This document shows positions 7,115-10,673 of a stretch of DNA of 10,673 nt, piece by piece. The DNA is taken from NCBI GenBank assembly GCA_014859755.1, contig JACUTO010000044.1:1-10673 (forward strand). The letters run 5' to 3'. The notes under the pieces were generated by a model that did not search any database, was not told where the DNA came from, and was given only the letters and a program-made list of their open reading frames with translations. Position 1 is the first letter of the stretch, and the number at the start of each line of letters is the position of its first letter. The translations under genes and the position numbers were made by a program. The DNA is from Candidatus Bathyarchaeota archaeon. GTDB taxonomy: Archaea; Thermoproteota; Bathyarchaeia; Bathyarchaeales; Bathyarchaeaceae.

Positions 7115-7120
7115 TTTTTT
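7115..7120 (+). terminator. poly-T tract after pyrF
   Basis: A run of six T lies 43 bases after the pyrF stop. It is preceded by two direct copies of AACAGCG (7091-7097 and 7108-7114) and followed by the palindrome TTTTCGAAAA (7117-7126). Archaeal RNA polymerase terminates at T-runs on the non-template strand, so this is a reasonable end for the pyrF message. Confidence 0.4.
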
Positions 7121-7158
7121 CGAAAATTCGGAGAACCAGCTTAGATTATGTTTACATC

Positions 7159-7242
7159 TTGGCGGTCGGATAGCCTCAGTTGTCCGTCCGTTGGTCATCT
7201 GAAGTTACCTAGCAACGGGCTTCTTCACAGGCAGACCGCCAA
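7159..7242. ncRNA. possible structured RNA or 84-base inverted-repeat element, strand unknown
   Basis: In the gene-free convergent gap after pyrF, TTGGCGGTC (7159-7167) pairs perfectly with GACCGCCAA (7234-7242), nine base pairs. Inside, two further hairpins are possible: GGATAG (7168-7173) with TTGTCC (7180-7185), including two G-U pairs; and GTCCGTTG (7186-7193) with CAACGGGC (7213-7220), including one G-U. Together they form a three-way junction with a 13-base strand closing it. Loop bases CCT (7174-7176) could also pair with AGG (7229-7231). The block appears richer in G+C than its surroundings, as archaeal structural RNAs often are. It is not a tRNA (no T-arm) and matches no family I can name. 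An inverted-repeat DNA element is the main alternative; no flanking target duplication is visible. Confidence 0.4.
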
Positions 7243-7278
7243 AAATATGGATAAAGTTTCAGGTTAAAAGGCTTCTCA

Positions 7279-7428
7279 CTATTCACGCTTGGCCCATAGT
7301 TCTCTCTTCAGCAGGTCTCTAACCGCTGCCCGAATGGCGGCGCTTCGACTTGGATACATACCTGATCTCACAAGTTCGTCAAGCCCTACCAAATAAGCTT
7401 CAGGGAGCAAAACCGTTACAAGCTTCAT
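7279..7428 (-). CDS. 49-residue ribbon-helix-helix (CopG/NikR-type) transcription regulator
   Basis: A tiny DNA-binding protein, complete from ATG (7428) to TAG. The first strand KLVTVLLPEAYLVGLDELVRS (residues 2-22) is the classic RHH beta-strand followed by helix 1. MYPSRSAAIRAAV (24-36) gives the turn and helix 2, and RDLLKREL (37-44) ends it. It resembles the N-terminal domain of NikR, with no metal- or ligand-binding domain attached. RHH proteins work as dimers whose paired strands read the major groove. The start is firm: AGGTGA (7436-7441 on the minus strand) sits 7 bases upstream. It is divergent from the PUA-like gene across 153 bases that contain two copies of one motif in opposite orientations, so autoregulation and control of the facing operon are likely. 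It would be missed by a 60-residue cutoff. Confidence 0.85.
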   Translation of the reverse strand: MKLVTVLLPEAYLVGLDELVRSGMYPSRSAAIRAAVRDLLKRELWAKRE

Positions 7429-7440
7429 CAATGTTTCACC

Positions 7441-7453
7441 TAACACTTAACAT
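7441..7453 (-). promoter_or_regulatory. putative RHH operator copy 1, by the regulator's own start
   Basis: TAACACTTAACAT on the plus strand is the exact reverse complement of the sequence at 7545-7557. It lies 13-25 bases upstream of the regulator's ATG, right at the transcript start predicted from a minus-strand TATA-like box, CATATTCG (about 7463-7470). The extended form CTAA-CAC-TTAAC (7440-7451) is an imperfect dyad, and TAACATGTTA (7448-7457) beside it is a perfect 10-base palindrome. Bound protein would block the regulator's own promoter. Confidence 0.6.
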
Positions 7454-7521
7454 GTTATACAGCGAATATGTAGCGATAGCCTTAATATCGTTTACTAGTC
7501 CAATCGCGAAATCATTTTCCG

Positions 7522-7529
7522 CTTATAAG
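7522..7529 (+). promoter_or_regulatory. TATA box for the PUA-like / GuaA-like operon
   Basis: CTTATAAG, a strong TATA-box match, predicts a transcript start near 7552, inside operator copy 2. The leader to the TTG at 7582 would be about 30 bases and contains GTGAT (7572-7576), matching the 3' part of the archaeal Shine-Dalgarno consensus, 5 bases before the start. Confidence 0.55.
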
Positions 7530-7544
7530 GGTAAACGACATAAA

Positions 7545-7559
7545 ATGTTAAGTGTTAAC
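7545..7559 (+). promoter_or_regulatory. putative RHH operator copy 2, at the operon's transcript start
   Basis: ATGTTAAGTGTTA (7545-7557) is the exact inverted copy of 7441-7453. Extended by two bases it contains the perfect dyad GTTAA-GTG-TTAAC (7547-7559). It covers the start predicted from the TATA box at 7522-7529, the same geometry as copy 1 has with the regulator's promoter. A matched pair of this kind across a divergent gap strongly suggests binding sites of the adjacent RHH protein. Confidence 0.62.
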
Positions 7560-7581
7560 CGTAGGTGCGATGTGATAAACG

Positions 7582-8016
7582 TTGGAGCGGTATGCCTTCA
7601 TCATCTTGAACATAGAAAAATTTTGGAATAGACTCTGCAACCGAAACAGAGCGGGCAAAACCGTGCACGTGTTTGTTCGCAGAGGACTGGTTGGTCCAAA
7701 AAATGCGAAGCTACTCCTCTTTTATGTAACACATCCCCACAAAGAAATTCGAGGCGTCGGAGAATTCATCGAACGGATCACCGGGGACACCACGGACCTT
7801 TGGAAAACTTACGGCCACGAATCTTTGTTAAGATCATATGAAGAATACATGGATTTTATGCAGGGAAGAAGAAAAGCGACCTTCATTAGGTTCAAAAACT
7901 TACGCGAACTCTCCACACCCATCCGAGCAAACGTTATATCCCAAGTTACTGGAATAAGAAGAATACCTCGAATGGGCAAATACATAACCAAGGAAATGGC
8001 GCATCAACTAATCTGA
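7582..8016 (+). CDS. PUA/ASCH-like small protein (possibly DUF365 type)
   Basis: A 144-residue protein that looks like a single PUA-like (ASCH/EVE/DUF365) barrel, a fold commonly used to bind RNA or modified bases. Supporting pattern: GKTVHVFVRRG (25-35) as the entry strand, KLLLFYVTHPHKEIRGVGEFIERI (43-66) as the central strands, and a late strand RKATFIRFKNLRELSTPI (97-114) followed by the basic GIRRIPRMGKYIT (124-136). The family call is from memory of the pattern and is tentative. No catalytic residues can be assigned. The start is TTG 7582: a stop lies two codons upstream, and GTGAT at 7572-7576 precedes it. It is the first gene of an operon with the GuaA-like enzyme 5 bases downstream, facing the RHH regulator. 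It could bind an RNA or nucleotide product of that enzyme, but this is inference. Confidence 0.72.
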   Translation: MERYAFIILNIEKFWNRLCNRNRAGKTVHVFVRRGLVGPKNAKLLLFYVTHPHKEIRGVGEFIERITGDTTDLWKTYGHESLLRSYEEYMDFMQGRRKATFIRFKNLRELSTPIRANVISQVTGIRRIPRMGKYITKEMAHQLI

Positions 8017-8021
8017 AGGAG

Positions 8022-9233
8022 TTGTGTAATCTGGAAGAATTTGATCCTAAAGAATTTGTGGACAAGCAGGTGGAGGAGATCAAGAGAGCCGTTGGAGGCG
8101 AGCGAGCCCTCATCGCGGTTTCGGGAGGCGTAGACAGCACAACCTCTGCTGCGCTCACCCACCGCGCCATAGGAGAGAATCTTCTCTGCGTTATGCTTGA
8201 CGACGCCTTCATGCGGGACGGAGAACCTGAGAGGGTTGCCCAGCTTCTGTCTCAACCTCCCTTAAACCTGCCGATAAAAGTGCTAAATGTTCAGCAACGT
8301 TTCTTAAACGAGTTAAAGGGCTTGCGAGACGCTGAGGAGAAGCGGAGGAGGTTTAGAGAAACTTTTTACAAAGCCTTGAGTGAAACCGCTGAAAAAGAAG
8401 GTTGTCGATTTCTAGTGCAGGGAACTATCCAAGCGGACATAGTTGAAACGAAGGGAGGTATAAAAACTCAGCATAATGTATTAGCCCAGATAGGAATAAG
8501 TCCTACTGAACGCTACGGATTCCAAGTTATCGAACCGGTTGCATCGCTTTACAAGGAACAGGTGAGGAAAGTAGCCAGATACTTGGGAGTTCCGACAGGA
8601 ATGTCTGAACGGCAACCCTTTCCTGGACCAGGTCTCTCGGTGCGAGTCGTTGGAGAAATCAAGGTCGATAAGTTGGAGTCGGTTAAAAAAGCCACCGCCA
8701 TAGCTGAGGAAAACTTTGCCAAGCATGGTCCCAGCCAATATTTTGCAGCGATTATCGACAACTTAGAAACGCCTCAGCATCCTTGCATAGTGCACATACA
8801 AGAAACAGCGGCTCGATACCTTAACGTTCCAACAAGACATCTCTTTGTGAAAGTGTTTCAGGACAAGGCGACTGGAGTTAAAGGCGGTGAACGACACTAT
8901 GGAGAAATCGCCGCCATCAAAGCTCAAACAGAAGATGGTCGCATCCATCAAGCAACCATCAAAAATCTGGTCACGCTTCAAACTAAGATCATCACGGAAA
9001 ATCCATCCTTCACGCGAGTATTATGCGCCATTCGAGAAAAACCTCAAAAGCAACCTTACGTAATCTCCCTGCGAGCGATCCAAACCCATGACTTCTTAAC
9101 CGCCCAAGTAGCCGAAATTCCTTGGACAACTTTAACTGAAACTGCAGAAAAGATTCTTGAAGCCTGCCCAAACGTTTCTGGTGTTTACTATGACGTGACG
9201 CCGAAGCCTCCGGCAACCATCGAGATGGAGTGA
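8022..9233 (+). CDS. guaA: divergent, enlarged GMP synthase-type ATP-pyrophosphatase (GuaA subunit B-like)
   Basis: A PP-loop enzyme of the GMP synthase type, which adenylates XMP and aminates it to GMP with ammonia from a separate amidotransferase. No amidotransferase gene lies in the window. Visible: PP-loop SGGVDST (34-40), QGTIQADIVET (133-143), KTQHNV (148-153), RQPFPGPGLSVRVVGE (197-212) and the C-terminal KPPATIEME (395-403). Several sites depart from the canonical forms I know: LDDAFMRDGE for VDTGLLRKGE, QHN for HHN, and EME for EWE at the end. At 403 residues it is about 90 longer than usual archaeal subunits. The surplus lies at about 245-345 in the dimerisation domain, where two similar segments occur (EIAAIKAQTEDG and YVISLRAIQTHDF). 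It may be the cell's GMP synthase or a paralogue with another substrate. The start is uncertain: TTG 8022 directly abuts AGGAG; CTG 8031 is 9 bases from it. Confidence 0.8.
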   Translation: MCNLEEFDPKEFVDKQVEEIKRAVGGERALIAVSGGVDSTTSAALTHRAIGENLLCVMLDDAFMRDGEPERVAQLLSQPPLNLPIKVLNVQQRFLNELKGLRDAEEKRRRFRETFYKALSETAEKEGCRFLVQGTIQADIVETKGGIKTQHNVLAQIGISPTERYGFQVIEPVASLYKEQVRKVARYLGVPTGMSERQPFPGPGLSVRVVGEIKVDKLESVKKATAIAEENFAKHGPSQYFAAIIDNLETPQHPCIVHIQETAARYLNVPTRHLFVKVFQDKATGVKGGERHYGEIAAIKAQTEDGRIHQATIKNLVTLQTKIITENPSFTRVLCAIREKPQKQPYVISLRAIQTHDFLTAQVAEIPWTTLTETAEKILEACPNVSGVYYDVTPKPPATIEME

Positions 9234-9255
9234 CGTGTGTTTCATCTCAAGAAAC

Positions 9256-9263
9256 GTATAAAG
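9256..9263 (+). promoter_or_regulatory. TATA box deciding the start of the next gene
   Basis: GTATAAAG preceded by the purine-rich AGAAAC is a good BRE/TATA pair. A transcript from it would start near 9285. That excludes the earlier in-frame start at 9230 and supports ATG 9299, which has AAGGGA (9288-9293) as ribosome site. The small gene therefore has its own promoter although it follows the GuaA-like gene closely. Confidence 0.55.
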
Positions 9264-9298
9264 CTTCCAGATATCCAGTAGTAGCTGAAGGGACCAAC

Positions 9299-9625
9299 AT
9301 GACACGAGTTAGGGTTCAGAAAATTGAGTCTATACGAGATCCTGAGGGCAATCTTGGAAAGCGCATAGAATTGATTGAGGATCGGGTGATTCCGAGGTTT
9401 GCGGTTAGACCTGCGACGGAGGAGGGGAGAATGGTTCAAGAAGTTGTCAGAACGTTACAGCAGCAGCTTCCCATGCTTACTAAGCAAACCCAGTTCGCCC
9501 TCCCGAAGATGATCTTGTTTCTGACGGAGCGAGAATATGAAAAACTTGGCATCGACTTTGACGTGAACCAGATTTACGAGTTGGATTTGTCGGGTCAGGC
9601 TATCAGGTTTAGAAGAGCACCCTAA
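9299..9625 (+). CDS. small unknown archaeal protein, possibly arcadin-1-like
   Basis: A 108-residue cytoplasmic protein from ATG 9299, with no signal or membrane segment and no cysteine. The N-terminal part MTRVRVQKIESIRDPEGN-LGKRIELIEDR is a beta-rich start around a DPEG turn. The middle (EEGRMVQEVVRTLQQQLPML) is a helix, and the end (KMILFLTEREYEKLGIDFDVNQIYEL) looks like a strand-helix-strand closing on a small beta domain. The DPxG...I.L...E pattern and the LTxxEYExLGI segment remind me of arcadin-1, a small accessory protein found with crenactin in some TACK archaea. This is a weak recollection, and no crenactin or other arcadin gene is in view. Upstream in-frame codons back to 9230 are probably untranslated because a TATA box and ribosome site lie within them. 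Confidence 0.7.
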   Translation: MTRVRVQKIESIRDPEGNLGKRIELIEDRVIPRFAVRPATEEGRMVQEVVRTLQQQLPMLTKQTQFALPKMILFLTEREYEKLGIDFDVNQIYELDLSGQAIRFRRAP

Positions 9626-9667
9626 CCAAGACATTTCGCATCTCCGTTCAAACCTTTGAAATCCTTA

Positions 9668-9685
9668 TTTTTAATTAGGTTAACC
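9668..9685 (+). promoter_or_regulatory. TATA-like box and GGTTAACC palindrome before acylphosphatase
   Basis: TTTTTAAT (9668-9675) could act both as the T-rich end signal of the preceding gene and as a TATA box for the next. It would put a start near 9698, 28 bases before ATG 9726. The perfect 8-base palindrome GGTTAACC (9678-9685) lies just downstream. It shares the GTTAAC core with the RHH operator copy 2, but is short. Confidence 0.3.
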
Positions 9686-9725
9686 ATTTTGTAATTGTTT
9701 AAGGGCAAAAAGGGTGAGAAGAACC

Positions 9726-10007
9726 ATGAAAGTTAGAGCGCATGTCTTTGTGAGCGGTAGGGTTCAAGGAGTTTTCTTTAGGTCAGAGACCAGTTACGAG
9801 GCGGAGAGAAGAAACGTTGCTGGCTGGGTTCGAAACACGTCTGATGGGAGGGTGGAAGCCGTTTTTGAAGGAGAAAAAGAGGATGTGGAGAAAGTGATTG
9901 ATTTTTCTCGAAGAGGCCCTCTAGGAGCTAGAGTGACGAAGGTTGATGTTCGATGGGAAGACTACAGTGGAGAGTTCAGAGATTTTAAGATACGTTATGG
10001 ATACTGA
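9726..10007 (+). CDS. acyP: acylphosphatase
   Basis: Hydrolyses the carboxyl-phosphate bond of small acyl phosphates in the cytoplasm; its true physiological substrate is unsettled in most organisms. From ATG 9726 it has 93 residues, the usual family length. The signature VSGRVQGVFFR (9-19) supplies the phosphate cradle and catalytic Arg19, and GWVRNTSDGRVEAVFEGE (33-50) supplies catalytic Asn37. The C-terminal FKIRYGY is also typical. ATG 9726 is preferred to the GTG at 9714 because GGTGA (9713-9717) is a Shine-Dalgarno match 8 bases before the ATG and would otherwise lie in the coding sequence. It lies 65 bases before surE on the same strand. No metabolic link between the two is evident from the sequence. 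Confidence 0.93.
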   Translation: MKVRAHVFVSGRVQGVFFRSETSYEAERRNVAGWVRNTSDGRVEAVFEGEKEDVEKVIDFSRRGPLGARVTKVDVRWEDYSGEFRDFKIRYGY

Positions 10008-10021
10008 CAATAATAAACGCT

Positions 10022-10031
10022 ATTTTAAAAT
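10022..10031 (+). promoter_or_regulatory. TATA-like box before surE
   Basis: ATTTTAAAAT, followed by AATCATAAAG, forms an AT-rich box in the 65-base gap. A start about 25 bases on (near 10052) leaves a short leader containing GGAG (10060-10063), which is 9 bases from the TTG start. Pattern only. Confidence 0.3.
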
Positions 10032-10072
10032 AATCATAAAGCGCTCATCTAATGTAACCGGAGAGACTTACA

Positions 10073-10673
10073 TTGCCAACCATTCTGGTAATCAACGACG
10101 ATGGAATCCAATCGATTGGTTTGACCACCCTAAAAAAGCGGTTGGATACGCTGGGAAACGTGATCGTTGTCGCTCCAAAGGATGAGAGAAGCGGCATCGG
10201 AAAAGCCCTAACCACCGATCACATAAAAATAATGGAGACTAAGCTGAGAGGCGGGTCAAAAGCATACGCAACAACGGGTACACCAGCCGACGCCTTCTTG
10301 CTCGCAGTGAACAAAATCCTGAAGCGCATGCCGGATCTGCTTGTAGCTGGAATAAACCTAGGTCCAAACCTCGGAATAGACGACTTGCTGAATTCGGGAA
10401 CTTTAGGCGCCGCCTTAGAAGCCGCCATTCACCACGTGCCAGCCATAGCCGTTTCCTACTGCATACCAAAAATCACCGAGAAAATGTCTGAAAAAGAGGA
10501 AGTTACGATGAGAGACTTAGGGCTAACCGCCACTCTCGCCCTTAAAACAGCCAAATACGTGCTGGAAAAGGGGATGCCTCCAGACGTGGACATAATTTCG
10601 ATAAACGTGCCTGAAAAAGCTGACGCTAAGAGAATAAAAATCACCAGCCTTTCCTACAAGGGGTATGGCGACA
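10073..10673 (+). CDS. surE: SurE-type 5'/3'-nucleotidase, N-terminal 200 residues (runs off window)
   Basis: A metal-dependent phosphatase that removes phosphate from nucleoside monophosphates and sometimes polyphosphate. About 200 residues of a family near 260 are visible; the frame is open to the window end. ILVINDDGI (4-12) carries the metal-binding Asp pair. APKDERSGIGKALT supplies the Ser-containing loop, with KA where many relatives have HS. GINLGPNLGIDDLLNSGTLGAALEA carries the conserved Asn and the SGT-GAA helix cap. A TTG start at 10073 is the only candidate: an in-frame stop lies at 10055-10057, the second residue is Pro as in many SurE proteins, and GGAG at 10060-10063 is well spaced. 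The remaining length and C-terminus cannot be judged. Confidence 0.9.
   Translation, partial: MPTILVINDDGIQSIGLTTLKKRLDTLGNVIVVAPKDERSGIGKALTTDHIKIMETKLRGGSKAYATTGTPADAFLLAVNKILKRMPDLLVAGINLGPNLGIDDLLNSGTLGAALEAAIHHVPAIAVSYCIPKITEKMSEKEEVTMRDLGLTATLALKTAKYVLEKGMPPDVDIISINVPEKADAKRIKITSLSYKGYGD

Noticed and set aside
7159..7242. tRNA gene (7-bp acceptor-like GGCGGTC/GACCGCC)
   Set aside because: No T-arm or TTC-type loop before the 3' strand on either strand, no proper D-arm or anticodon arm, and the spacing is wrong.
7159..7242. Intrinsic terminator formed by the 9-bp stem
   Set aside because: No T-run follows the stem in the plus direction (it is followed by A), nor in the minus direction, and an 84-base stem-loop is far larger than a terminator hairpin.
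7350..7631. A 93-residue open frame on the + strand across the divergent promoter region
   Set aside because: It overlaps the well-supported RHH gene on the opposite strand, both operator copies, and the start of the PUA-like gene; its translation shows no domain-like pattern.
7946..8255. Minus-strand frames of 83-88 residues over the PUA-like/GuaA-like junction
   Set aside because: Shadows of the PP-loop region; the SGGVDS motif fixes the plus strand as coding.
1..10673. CRISPR arrays, insertion sequences, prophage or integrase genes
   Set aside because: No regularly spaced repeats, no transposase or integrase motifs and no target duplications seen on either strand.

Overview
The window reads as a continuous stretch of archaeal chromosome. 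Supporting signs: several genes are preceded by TATA-like boxes about 25-30 bases before the inferred transcript start; Shine-Dalgarno matches are to GGAGGTGAT; TTG starts are frequent; and the gene families are archaeal in form (GMP synthase ATP-pyrophosphatase without a fused amidotransferase domain, separate large and small isopropylmalate isomerase subunits, a KaiC-like ATPase, a stand-alone B3/4 protein). The protein flavour suggests a TACK-type archaeon, possibly Bathyarchaeia, but that assignment is an impression from remembered sequences, not a search.

Layout. (1) 3-2222, + strand: the end of leuC, then leuD and leuB, overlapping in a tight leucine-biosynthesis operon. (2) 2241-4593, - strand: a small very basic unknown protein, a solo B3/4 (PheRS beta-type) protein, and a secreted, membrane-anchored transglutaminase-like protein with an Ig-like domain. 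(3) 4760-7072, + strand: a two-domain KaiC-like ATPase whose second domain has lost its P-loop, and orotidine-5'-phosphate decarboxylase (pyrF) with its own palindrome-bearing promoter. (4) 7073-7278: a gene-free convergent gap holding a poly-T tract and an 84-base element closed by a perfect 9-bp inverted repeat, possibly a structured RNA. (5) 7279-9233: a 49-residue ribbon-helix-helix regulator (- strand) divergent from a PUA/ASCH-like protein and a divergent, enlarged GuaA-type ATP-pyrophosphatase (+ strand). A 13-base sequence occurs in opposite orientations next to each of the two facing promoters, so the regulator probably controls both. (6) 9299-10673, + strand: a small unknown protein with its own TATA box, an acylphosphatase, and the start of surE.

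How they fit together. leuCDB is one metabolic unit. PyrF, the GuaA-like enzyme and SurE all touch nucleotide metabolism, but apparently as separate transcription units. The most unusual unit is the RHH regulator / paired operator / PUA-like protein / divergent GuaA-like enzyme module. It may be a regulated variant GMP synthase or, more speculatively, an RNA- or nucleotide-modifying system. No CRISPR array, insertion sequence, tRNA or rRNA was seen.
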